From Linum tenue (Eukaryota > Streptophyta > Magnoliopsida > Malpighiales > Linaceae): 64,000 nucleotides of DNA. The DNA lies in contig CAMGYJ010000011.1 of the NCBI GenBank assembly GCA_946122785.1, positions 2,542,001-2,606,000 of the forward strand, read 5' to 3'. The position numbers were made by a program, and so were the translations under genes. The notes under the pieces were generated by a model. The model did not search any database. It saw only the letters and a program-made list of their open reading frames with translations, and had not been told where the DNA came from. Positions 48,713 through 58,532 of the stretch are shown one piece after another. Position 1 is the first letter of the stretch. Each line of letters starts with the position of its first letter.

Positions 48713-49660
48713 CGTAAGAATCTAAACATAAATGAGACAATATTTTATGAAAAAAAGGTTCAAAAATGTTTCCAGAGAAAGAAGAAAATTGGAAAACAGT
48801 GTACAGTCTAATAATGGCGAACTACTCCACCTGGCCGGCAGAGGCAGACTTGTACATCCATCAACCTCCCGCGTCCAGAATATGAGAGTTGGAAGCTCCA
48901 TGCAACTACTTCATCCCATCCGTCCAAATATCAGTACCCTAAACCCAACCTTTTCTTTGTTGGAAACCAATAAACAAAAAACAAAAAATAGCAAATTACT
49001 TAACGGCGATCGTTGCCGGACACAGCAGGGGTCGGGGGGTCCTCTCCGTTAACTTACTATGCTAACTAATTATCAGACACTCCATTTAACGGCGGCAGCA
49101 TGATGATGATGATCTTATTGAGTTATTGTAATTTATCATTAACCAAAACGACAGTCCATACCCCACTGAACCCTTTCGAATCACAGCTATCGTTCAATTG
49201 GCACATGCACAGGACGACGAAATTAAAAGTCTCTCCAAATTATAGTCTCATGCACACCTACCAACTCATTAAACTGCCACTAAATCATCAAATTAAAATA
49301 TTCGGAGCAGAAGACGATTCATGTTTAAATAATGTCAATCGTCACTTTGTGATATGAACGATTAAAAAATGCATGAATTTCACAAAAAACAATTCAGTAT
49401 TTACTTTGATTTGGAGGATTTAGAGTTAGGATTTAGTGTTTAGAATTTATACAGGGTCAGGACTCAGAATTTAAGGTTTAGAGCCTAGCGTAATGCATGG
49501 ATTAGCCGTGTTATTATGTTATATCATCATATTATTACCAATGCTATTATTTAAAATTCAAAACTCGATGTCTCAATACTAGTTTTAGAGTTTAGTGCAT
49601 AGTATGCACTCAATTTTGTGAGTGTATTATAGAAGCCACCATGTGCATATATATATATGG
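48713..49660. other. Intergenic, no gene seen
   Basis: AT-rich with a short (GAT)n run near 49101-49113; nothing else supported. Confidence 0.5.
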
Positions 49661-49664
49661 TAAC

Positions 49665-49915
49665 GCTGTCAAACTCTTGGAGTATGCTATACTCCAAGTA
49701 ATCAGGCGGTCATATTACGTAGTTATACTTCGTCAAATCAGAATCATCGATCATACTCTTTATTAAATTTGATCTTAAGATTTGACCCAGGCCAGAGCTT
49801 TATCTATTACAAATTGGTTCAGTATCATACTCCAAGCTCAATTTAATTTATAAACTGAATAGAAATATCTCACCGAAATGTCTGAAGTATATTTAAAAAT
49901 ATGTCAATACGATCC
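49665..49915. mobile_element. MITE-like repeat in a TA-rich tract, copy 2 (inverted)
   Basis: Inverted relative of 16045-16350, sharing ggagtatgctatactcc, gtatcatactccaagctcaa and tatctcaccgaa-type blocks. It is flanked on both sides by (TA)n, suggesting a preference for TA-rich targets. Confidence 0.5.
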
Positions 49916-50258
49916 ATATATATATATATTGTTAAAATCAAATTAAATCCTAGAGCACAACGTATCAACTTTGATAAATAAAATTTCACCATAAAAGAAG
50001 AAAAAAAACTTTGATAAATAATCCTTTACCACCACATGACTCACCCTTGAATGGTTTAAAATAATACCAAAAAAGGGGAGACATGGACATGGTGCCCTCC
50101 AAGGCCAACATTTGGCAACATCCAAAACCAAATAGGAGCACATTTCCCAGTTCTGGAGACTTTGATCAATCACGGGCAATGGGCTTAATAAGTTAACAAA
50201 ACTGCTCTCCTCCCAAATATGCTTTTTATTATTTGATCGATCCATCCATCCATCTATC

Positions 50259-50267
50259 TATATATAA
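50259..50267 (+). promoter_or_regulatory. TATA box of the small unknown gene
   Basis: tatatataa about 115 bases before the ATG at 50379, followed by an A/C-rich leader. Confidence 0.6.
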
Positions 50268-50378
50268 CCGCACAAATCCATCACCAACCACAACTCAAAC
50301 AGTTAATTCACTCCCATCAGCAACCAAACCCACCATTTCTTTAATTCTTTCCTTTTTTTTTTTTAAATTTCTTTAGCC

Positions 50379-51054
50379 ATGATGAGCTTGGACGTCTACC
50401 ACAGCCTGATCTTCGGCGGGATGAACAAGCATCATGATTGGGCCAGCTCGGATCATTACTTCCACGTGGCGGCAGCGGCGCAGTCGTCGGAGATGGAAGC
50501 GATTGGTGATCATGGAATCGACGAGGATGATATCTTGTACGCGGAGCTGAGTAGGCAGGTCCTCCTGCTGACGGCCGATGACGACGAGGATATCGAAGAA
50601 GTGGAGGCTCGACGGCGCCGTTTCGATGACGTCAGTGGTGGTTACGGTAACTTCATGAAGAGGTCGGCGTCGGTGAACAGCAACGAGGGTTTCAACTGGA
50701 GTAATTTTGGGTCGGATTTTTTTACCGCTGGGGTTAATCATCATCAACAGTACGGAAATTTACCTGCTGCTGCTGGTTGTGGTGGCGGCGGCGGCGGCGG
50801 CTGGCCGCAGGGGAATTCGACGTGGGGGAGCGCTGCTGTTAATACGGGGACTGGAGTTTTCATCCCTCATGTGGCCAACTCCAAGAGAAGGAGCCGGCGA
50901 GGTAATTACTTACTTTATTCTACCACGTTTGAATTTTTTTTTCTTTTCTTGGTTGCGTATTATTGAGATGAACTGGTTCTTGATAACAGGCAAGAAGAAC
51001 GGGAAGAAGAGAGCTGCAGCCGGAAGCAAGCAAGCTGGTGAGAGCAAGCAATGA
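50379..51054 (+). CDS. Plant protein of unknown function with LSRQVLLLTADDDED and TGVFIP motifs
   Basis: Function not known to me. Two exons, 50379-50901 and 50990-51054, join in frame through a good gtaatt...aacag intron to 195 residues. Visible parts: an N-terminus MMSLDVYHSLIF; a His/Ala stretch; a conserved-looking acidic segment (DEDDILYAELSRQVLLLTADDDED, about 48-70); a Gly-rich run with seven consecutive glycines; the short motif GTGVFIPHV; and a Lys/Arg-rich C-terminus that could serve as a nuclear signal. I recall small plant proteins sharing the ELxRQxLLLTADxDE and TGVFxP motifs, without a defined role. A TATA box, a clean leader and correct splice sites make the gene itself credible. 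No signal peptide or membrane segment is seen. Confidence 0.75.
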
Positions 51055-52384
51055 TTGCTGACTGTGGCTAACTGGCTATGCATGTAGAATTCTTTTTTAT
51101 CGATGGATTGGTTTGGTTATAAGAGGAAAGGAGGATTCTTTCTGCAATTGAAGGAAGAGAGCTTGATGATTTTGTTGCAATTGAAGGAAGAGAGCTTGAG
51201 GATTCTATTTTTTTTTTTTTTTTGGTGTGGTGCTGCTGCTGATGATTTTTGTTTGTGTGTGTGGGATTCCTGTGATCCTGATGATTTTGTTGCCATTTTA
51301 TTTCCTGCCATATTTTCCCTTTCTGAGTGTAAGAAGGGATCTGTATGTTAACCATAATTTTTGGTTTTTCTTCTCTGGGTTTCCAGCAACTATACCAATT
51401 GATGTATTGTTTTGATGACGAGATGAATGGCAAAACCAGCCAGTAATAATTTGAGAGAATGAAAGAGACTTTCTTTGTTATCGAATTTTGATCAACATAT
51501 TACTTTCTTCTGTTTAATTTTCTTAATTAAGTGATATCAGAGTGGTGTGTAGCGAGACTTTAAATGAACTGTGGTTCTTACAAATTTCTAGTTAATTGGA
51601 GTCCTTAGGTGAGGTCGTATCGGCAAAAGTATGAGGCCCCTACATTTCAAAAATCATGCTAAAACGCATATTTTTAAAGGGATTTGGTACCCAAATTTTT
51701 GCTAAGTGGGGTCCTAGGACCCCTCTCTCCAAAGGCTACCTCCGCCGCTGAGTGGTATATGATCTATAATTGAATTTCTTATAATAATTCGGGTTATTGG
51801 GATCGACCCAACTAATTGTTGGCATTGTATCATAGGCTTTCATGATCGAGACATCTTTTATTCGAATCCCAGTAAGCCCACACTGGTATAGTAAGCACAT
51901 GGTATATGATTTTTGTGCAAATTTCAAGTCTAAATGAGTGATTTTCGTTTGAGGTGACTTGTTGTGTTAGTAAGTGGTATATATGACTCATAAATAAACC
52001 TTTTCTAATAACTCAAGTTAGCATATCAATTGGGTTTTGACATGGTATCAAAATCTTATGTGAATTCTATTCAAATTCTAGAAAACCCCATTGATAAGAA
52101 CATGGTATCTAATGCTTGTGCAAACTTCAAGCCAATATCAGTAACTTTCGATTAAAAGAACATATTAATTCGTGATATATATAATATTCATTATTCAACC
52201 TCTCCCAACAAATTCTTGTGAATTTGTTGGAATACATCTTGGTTAAGTCCCTCTCTCTTTCTTTATCAGTAGACATGTTAAAGTACAAATAATTAAGACG
52301 ATGCAAAGTACATGGTTCAAACTGCACAATCTAGCAGTTAGTTTCATTAATTAATCTCTTGACCCTATATACGCCGGTAATTCG
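51055..52384. other. 3' UTR then intergenic DNA
   Basis: About 51055-51470 is probably 3' UTR of the small gene, including a duplicated ttgaaggaagagagcttga block and a poly-T run at 51211. The sequence ctacctccgccgctgagtgg near 51728-51755 looks like the right end of a plant transposon, but no left end was matched. The rest is AT-rich with agtggtatatga-like repeats. Confidence 0.45.
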
Positions 52385-52714
52385 TTAATGAGTTCCCTCA
52401 TCGTCGCCGGACTGATTACCTTGACCCTTACCCTTTCCCTTGCCGGCTTTACGACCCTTACCGCGACCCTTCTCTCCCCGGATGCCGGCGCCTTTCTCTC
52501 CCTGATCGCCGCCGGTTTCGTTGCAAACGGGCTGGCAAGAGTCAAGGCACTGGACGACGCAAATCTGACCCGCCGGACATGTCACCTTCTCGCACCCGCC
52601 GCCGGCTTCCACCGCGGTCTTGCCGAGCCTGGCCGCTGATGACGCAGTCAATATCATCACGAGAAGAGGGATCATTACTATGCTCAACTGTTTTATAAGA
52701 CGGCGATGAGCCAT
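52385..52714 (-). CDS. Short Cys-rich secreted protein related to Root_cap proteins
   Basis: Single exon of 109 residues. The N-terminus MAHRRLIKQLSIVMIPLLVMILTASSA is a signal peptide, so the product is likely secreted to the wall or mucilage. Then comes the module CPAGQICVVQCLDSCQPVC (about 46-64), matching CPGQTCTVECNSCQPIC of the Root_cap protein at 58533-60491, and a Gly/Lys-rich tail (GDQGEKG, GKGRKAGKGKGKGQG) recalling that protein's repeats. The Root_cap domain itself is absent and the frame ends in TAA, so it is either a short paralogue or a truncated duplicate. A TATA box at 52771-52778 (minus) suggests expression. Both genes start MAH and run in the same direction, consistent with local duplication. 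Confidence 0.75.
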   Translation of the reverse strand: MAHRRLIKQLSIVMIPLLVMILTASSAARLGKTAVEAGGGCEKVTCPAGQICVVQCLDSCQPVCNETGGDQGEKGAGIRGEKGRGKGRKAGKGKGKGQGNQSGDDEGTH

Positions 52715-52770
52715 TTTGTTCTTACGATCGAGTTTTGTTTGTTTGTTCGTTGTAATGATTATAGCGCAGC

Positions 52771-52778
52771 TTTTTATA
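52771..52778 (-). promoter_or_regulatory. TATA box of the short Cys-rich gene
   Basis: Minus strand tataaaaa, about 60 bases upstream of the ATG at 52714. Confidence 0.6.
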
Positions 52779-53154
52779 CTACGGCGGAATGTGTTCTTTC
52801 ATTTAGAATGTAAAAAGTCAACGTGTTTTCTTTAATTGGATGAAATCGGTGTGTGTTCGTGAAGCAATCTTGTCACGTGGTTTTCTGGGTTAGAGTATAA
52901 TTATGAAGCTTGATTAGTGCAGTGATCAGAATATTAACAGAATCTTGTAACAGAAATAAAATAAATGAAGAAAAGATTTGGGAAATCATAATATTCCAAT
53001 GACCGTTATCAAAATGATTCATAAAATATTTAATCTATTGAAACTAAAAGGAGAAGAAAATTGAAGTGGAAAAGTCACATATTTTTTTATTTATTGAAAA
53101 GCCTGTATTATTTCATTAGAGCGAAATATTACAAGAATCGTAAATGAGTTGGTT
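52779..53154. other. Intergenic, no feature seen
   Basis: AT-rich upstream region of the short Cys-rich gene; nothing else supported. Confidence 0.5.
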
Positions 53155-54240
53155 CACAAGAAATATTGGTGGCCTAGAGGCCCAGAGTTCAGTTTCTTCC
53201 CGCCCAACTTGAATATGGGCCAGGATGTAGGCTGTCTGGTTACTTTCTCGGCCTGAAAAACGGATCCCCATCGACCCATTGAGAGATTGTCGATCATCTC
53301 TCTCACTTCAACACTCTCCACTCCTTCCTCCGTCATCGAAGTCTCCTCCTTCTCGATCTATGGTACTGCCCTGAGACAATCCGATTCAATCTCTCCAGGG
53401 AACAAATCCATTCTCCACCGCTATCTCTAACCCAAATTTTATAGCTTGCAACTCAGCCATTTCCGCTGGCCATTGAATGTGAGTTCTTCTAACCGCAGCA
53501 CAGCAAAAACCCCCATTTCTGTCTCGAACCACCACCCCCAATCCAGTGCCAGCTCCGGCGAAGGTCGCCGCATCGACATTGATCTTGTAGGCTGCAATAT
53601 CTGGAGGTTTCCATCGGGCTACCTGCCTGGGAACCGTCTCCGATCCTGCTTGCTGGTATTCCAGGTATTCAATCAGCTATCGCTCCGCTTTCCCCATTAT
53701 TTCGAATTCTTCCATTTTCTTGTTATTCCATAATTGACTGTTGCGTTCTCCCCATATGAACCAGAGGGCCGCCATAAATTGAGCTATCTGCTCGTCGGAC
53801 TCAGTCTCCTGGAGATTCACCATCCACTCTTCACAGGTAAGATCATTTCCCTTTTCGAAACATAGCTTCAGAAAACTAGGGCACCAGACTCTCCTAACCC
53901 ATCCACAGTCTTGAAAATGATGATTTTGTGTCTCCTCTTGGCCACAAAAGGGACATTCATCACACTCTTTGATCGTTCTTTTTAGAATATTAATTAGCTC
54001 CCATTGGTAGAATATTGCGGATCAATCTTCAAGCAAACACTTTGACTTTCGGGGAGATTTGAAGTTTCCAAATTCGTTCCCAGTTAATAGGAGTATAGAT
54101 TTCCCCCCATTCTGCCTCTTTGCTAGCCCTCAACGCCTTATAAGCAGACTTCACAAAATAGAGACCAGACTTGTCCTTTTCCCAAATTCTCCTGTCTTCT
54201 GCTTGTTGTCTCGGTATAGGAATTCTCAGTATGTTATGCT
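53155..54240 (-). pseudogene. LINE fragment: reverse-transcriptase C-terminus, zinc-binding and RNase H-like domains
   Basis: Minus-strand reading from about 54240 gives, in order, LRIPIP...IWEKDKSGLYFVKSAYKALR and IWKLQISPKVKVFA-stop-RLI (a Trp codon turned to stop, by family pattern). Then a zinc-binding block CDECPFCGQEETQNHHFQDC follows. After FMAALWFIWGERNSQLWNN comes an RNase H-like part (KINVDAATFAGAGTGLGVVV, WPAEMAELQAIKFGLEIAV), and ESDCLRAV after a frame change. This is the 3' half of a plant non-LTR retrotransposon ORF2 with stops and frameshifts; the reverse-transcriptase core and the first ORF are missing. It is dead and 5'-truncated, as LINE copies usually are. Confidence 0.88.
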
Positions 54241-54345
54241 ATTTTGAGGGAGAAAGTGTGTTTGTAACAGAGCCTGGTTCCAAGTTCTCGTCTCTGTGTC
54301 CAAGCTCATTAACTGATGTGTATGAGGCAAATATTTGTAGATATG

Positions 54346-54477
54346 TGGATTGGAGTTATTGAACCAACAATGGTTTAAATTTTGGATCAATATGAAATTT
54401 TTCAAAAGCTTACGCACTAAAATGTCATTACAAAATAAAAAAAAAACATAATTTTGAATAATATTTTCATTTTAAAA
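54346..54477 (+). repeat. Direct repeat, left copy (~130 bp)
   Basis: Starts tggattggagttattgaacc and runs to a ttcattttaaaa end. An almost identical copy in the same orientation lies at 57498-57626, 3.15 kb away. It lacks TG...CA ends, so it is not an LTR. Confidence 0.75.
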
Positions 54478-54939
54478 AAGCATACCTAATTTAACGTGGT
54501 AGAGGTTCCTGGACTCGATTCGCATTCGTGCTTCTCGAATTGAGCTCCAAAATAGGCTTCACAAACACGTTTCCAGACTCAACCATTTCTAAGCAGTTTC
54601 CGAGTTTTGGCATAGCCTTTTGGTCAGGTTCAAAAATGGTCTTCTGGACTTTCTATTGAGCTCCCAAGTACTTTAATGTGTAGAGGGACACTTCAGCTTC
54701 AAAACAAGCCTTTAATCTTCAATTTTCATCTAGCCAATTGTAAGATATGAATCTCCAAAGTAGGCACCATGAAACTGTTTTTACACTGAAACAACAGATT
54801 AGGTCGACCTGATCCTATATGAGGTCGACCGAAAAGTGCATGTCACCGTAGCAAAGTCCATAGTTTTAAGGTAACATAGTCGTACTCTTTTGGCTTTTTT
54901 TTTATAGTTTGAGGTGATCGTGGTTCTCGTTTATGAATT

Positions 54940-56110
54940 TTTGGGACTGATTGCAGGTTTGAGAAGATTCAACTCGCATTGGTCGGGTCAAATTAGGTTG
55001 GATGCCCATGGATTTGGGTTCAATTGTCTTTCTCAAACAAAAGAAAAAGGCGAAATGAAAGAACACTAACATACCGTTTGGTATAAATGAATTCCATAAG
55101 TTTTGAGGAATTCATTTTGAAATGAAACATTTTTGTGTTTGGTATTTAAAAGAATTCATTTTCAATTCTAAATTTTGAATTCTATGGAATTGGAACTAGT
55201 TATAGCAATTCCGAGGAATTTTCCAAATGAATTCCACAAGTATTTACTAATTATAATAGAATGACATAATTATCCTCTTTATTAAATAAATTAATTATAT
55301 ATATGACATACCAAACACATGAATTCATTTGACAATGAATTCTACATGACAATTCATTTTATTTCTAAAGATTTGAATATGACATAACAAACACAAGATT
55401 TCATTTGACAATGAATTCTACTCAGTAATTCATTTTACAATGAAATGAATTCTCGATTCATTTGGTACCAAACAGTCTGTAAAGGTAAAACTCGCTACCG
55501 ACTCAAAAGTCGTCAACACCAGATTTAACTCGCTTTGACCTGATGGAACCGAATTTCAAGCAAATTCACTCCTAACACAACCCGCCAATTACAAAAACAG
55601 ATAAAACTCGCTCTCGCCGAAAACTTGTAAACGCCAGGTTCAAGTCGCTTTGGTCGGGTCGAATTAAGTTGGATACTCATGCATTTGGACTCAATTGTCA
55701 TTCTCAACCAAAAAGAAAAAGATAAAAAAAATACTAAAGTGGACAAAACTCACTCACGACCCTAAACTCTCAACATTGCGTTCAACTCGCTTTGATTGGG
55801 TCGACCGGTTTTATCAAATTCACAATTTACCCAACATGTCAATACGAAGCTCGTCAACAATAGGTCAGACTTCAATTGTCATTCTCATGGAAATGGACTA
55901 TGAGACAAAAAAAAAAACAATAAAGCGTACAAACCTCGCTTTCGATCTAAAACTGGTCAACAACGTGTTCAACTCGCTTTGACCAATTTTTTAACAAACT
56001 AACACTTGGTTCTACCCGCCAACTACAAAAGCGGATAAAACTCTCTCGCAATACAACACTCGTTAATACCTTAGATTCTGGTTTAATTGTCTTCCCAACC
56101 AAATCGAAAT
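54940..56110 (+). repeat. Old, diverged tandem repeats
   Basis: Words such as aaaactcgct, ttcaactcgctttgac(c/t), ggttcaattgtc and aaaagaaaaag recur every 150-200 bases with many differences. They resemble the younger array to the right (56110-57480) and probably represent its degraded relatives. A MITE interrupts them at 55070-55479. Confidence 0.5.
55070..55479. mobile_element. Harbinger-like MITE, 410 bp, in the old repeat array
   Basis: TAA duplication at 55067-55069 and 55480-55482. Ends cataccGTTTGGTAtaaatgaa and, read inward, cagactGTTTGGTAccaaatgaa. AT-rich interior with gaattcatt-type inverted words; no coding capacity. Confidence 0.7.
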
Positions 56111-57480
56111 AATTTTATATATTAATTAATACTTGGGTTCAATTGTGATGATGGTCAACAAAAATGAAAAGAAGAAGAAAAACACCAAAGAGGATGAGAC
56201 TCGGTTCCAATACAAAACTCGTGGTAGCGGCCTTGGTTTCAAGTTAGGATACCCTTGTGTTTGGGTTCAATAGATGTAAACCTAGTAAACAATAGCTAAA
56301 CACAAATGTGATAAAATGCAGACTGGGGTAAAAGAAAAAATTTGGAACTTCCCCACTTGCAATTGGAGGAGTGCGAGAGCCACTAATGAATAGTAACTCA
56401 CAACCTAGGCTAACTAAAACTTGGATTCAATTGTGATGATGGTCAACAAAAAGGAAAAGATGAAGAAAAAACACTAAAGAGGATGAAACTCGGTTCCGAT
56501 ACAAAACTCGTGGTAGCGGCCTAGGCTTCAAGTAAGGATACCCTTGTGTTTGGGTTCAATAGATGTAAACCTAGTAAACAATAGCTAAACACAAAGGTTA
56601 TAAAATGGAGAGTGGAATAAAAGAAACAATTTGGAACTTCCCCACTTGCAATTGGAGAAGTGTGAGAGCCACTAATGAACAGTAACTCACAAACTAGGCT
56701 TTTATATATTAATTAATGTGTTTGGGTTCAATAGATGTAAACCTAGTAAACAATAGCTAAACATAAAGGTTATAAAATGGAGAGTGGGGTAAAAGAAACA
56801 ATTTGGAACTTCCCCACTTGCAATTGGAGGAGTGCGATAGCCACTAATGAATAGTAACTCAAAACCTAGGCTAATTAATAATTGGGTTCAATTGTGATGA
56901 TGATCAACAAAAAGGAAAAGAAGAAGAAAAAACACTAAAGAGGATGAAACTCTGTCCCGATACAAAACTCGTGGTAGCGGCCTTGGCTTCAAGTTAGGAT
57001 ACCCTTGTGTTTGAGTTTAATAGATGTAAACCTAGTAAACAATAGCTAAACTCAAATGTTATAAAATGGAGAGTGGGATACAAGAAACAATTTGGAACTT
57101 TGCAGTTGGAGGAGTGTGAGAGCCACTAATGAATTGGAGGAGTGCGAGAGCCATTAATGAATAGTAACTCACAACCTAGGCTAATTAATACTTGGGTTCA
57201 ATTGTGATGATGGTCAACAAAAAGGAAAAGAAGAAGAAAAAACACTAAAGAGGATGAAACTCGGTCCCGATACAAAACTCGTGGTAGTGGCCTTTGTTTC
57301 AAGTTAGGATACCCTTGTGTTTGGGTTCAATACATGTAAATCTAGTAAACAATAGCTAAACACAAAGGTTATAAAATGAATAGTGGGATAAAAGAAACAA
57401 TTTGGAACTTCACCACTTGCAATTGGAAGAGTGTGAGAGCCACTAATGAATAGTAACTCACAACCTAGGGTTTTATATAT
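56110..57480 (+). repeat. Tandem repeat array, unit about 300 bp, five copies
   Basis: Units begin (a)cttgggttcaattgtgatg near 56131, 56419, 56881 and 57191. A fifth, shortened copy beginning in the gtgtttgggttcaatag part lies at about 56718-56880. Each unit contains gatacaaaactcgtggtag, acctagtaaacaatagc and gagagccactaatga blocks and ends in aacctaggct. Copies look 90% or more alike by eye, so the array is young. No ORF runs through it. Confidence 0.8.
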
Positions 57481-57497
57481 TAAATAAATAAATAATA

Positions 57498-57626
57498 TGG
57501 ATTGGAGTTATTGAACCACCATTGGTTTAAATTTTGGATCAATATGAAATTGTTTAAAAGCTTACGCACTAAAATGTCATTACAAGATAAAAAAACATAA
57601 TTTTGAATAATATTTTCATTTTAAAA
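57498..57626 (+). repeat. Direct repeat, right copy (~130 bp)
   Basis: Same orientation and sequence as 54346-54477 apart from a few changes and a shorter A run. The pair brackets the tandem-repeat region. Confidence 0.75.
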
Positions 57627-57833
57627 TCAAAGTTTAGGTAATTTTGAGTGGTTGCCGATTGGATTAGATCAGATTCAAATCGTCATCTCTGAAATAATTA
57701 TATTTTAGACTGAGTAATAATTGATTCCAAAATAGTGTACAACAATTTGGTTCGTACTAAACTAAATCGATATTTGAATAGGAACAAATATAATGCTTTT
57801 TCGGTTTTCAGTTAGGTAATTTTTAATTAGGTT

Positions 57834-58320
57834 GGGCTCTGTTTATTGTGTCCGGGTGGAGTTGAGTCTCGAAATCATCTTTTGGTTTCCTGCTCGTTCA
57901 CTGTTTCTGTATTGCGTAAATGTTTGAAGCAGTTTTCCCCGCCAGCTGAGGGTGAATGGAGTGCAGTAGTAACTTGGTGTGTTCAACCCTAGGGGAAGAA
58001 GGTTCCAAGATGTGCTTTGGGTCGTCTGATTTGGAGTTCGACCCTTAGTTATGTTTGGCGCGAGAGATGTGTTCGGTTATATTGACCGAAGATGATTAGG
58101 CAGACCAAGGAGATAGTAAAACAAGTGCTTTTCGATGTTTTGTATAGAGTTTCTTGTGATCCTGCCCTCCAGGAGGAGTTAGAGTATATAGAAATGATAT
58201 TAATACCTATCTAGTTTTTTGGTTGTAATAGTTTGAGAGGCACATCAAGTTTTCATTTATTGGTTGCAGGTGCTTAATGAAATTTTTTGATTTCGCATAA
58301 TTTTTTTTTTAATTAGGTGA
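57834..58320 (+). pseudogene. LINE 3' fragment: zinc-binding C-terminus and 3' UTR
   Basis: One plus-strand frame reads GLCLLCPGGVESRNHLLVSC (zinc-binding part), later GKKVPRCALGRLIWSSTLSY then VWRERCVRLY, and IVKQVLFDVLYRVS. This is the conserved ending of plant non-LTR retrotransposon ORF2, with in-frame stops after WCVQP and after CVRLY. It is followed by a ttttttggttgtaatagtttgag-like 3' UTR ending in a T-rich run near 58300. A dead, strongly 5'-truncated copy, opposite in orientation to the LINE at 53155-54240. Confidence 0.75.
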
Positions 58321-58532
58321 AGCACTATTATGGCAAACAAAACAAAGACTACCAATTCAATAATATAAATTGAAACGGCTGATAATACAACCTTTATTAT
58401 TTAGTTTTGTCTTGCGTAATACATATGATTAATCATCATATTTAGTAATTAATCATTAGGCATTGCCTTATAATAATAATATATATATTATGCATTTAGT
58501 TAAATTAAATTATCCAAACGACTCCGTTCCTC
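58321..58532. other. Spacer / 3' UTR of the Root_cap gene
   Basis: AT-rich; the part nearest the stop codon is probably 3' UTR of the minus-strand gene. Confidence 0.5.

Noticed and set aside
56110..57480. CRISPR-like array
   Set aside because: Units are about 300 bp, adjacent and without unique spacers, in a plant genome: an ordinary tandem repeat.
54346..57626. The 130 bp direct repeats as LTRs of a retroelement
   Set aside because: No TG...CA ends, primer site or polypurine tract, and the interior is tandem repeat without coding sequence.
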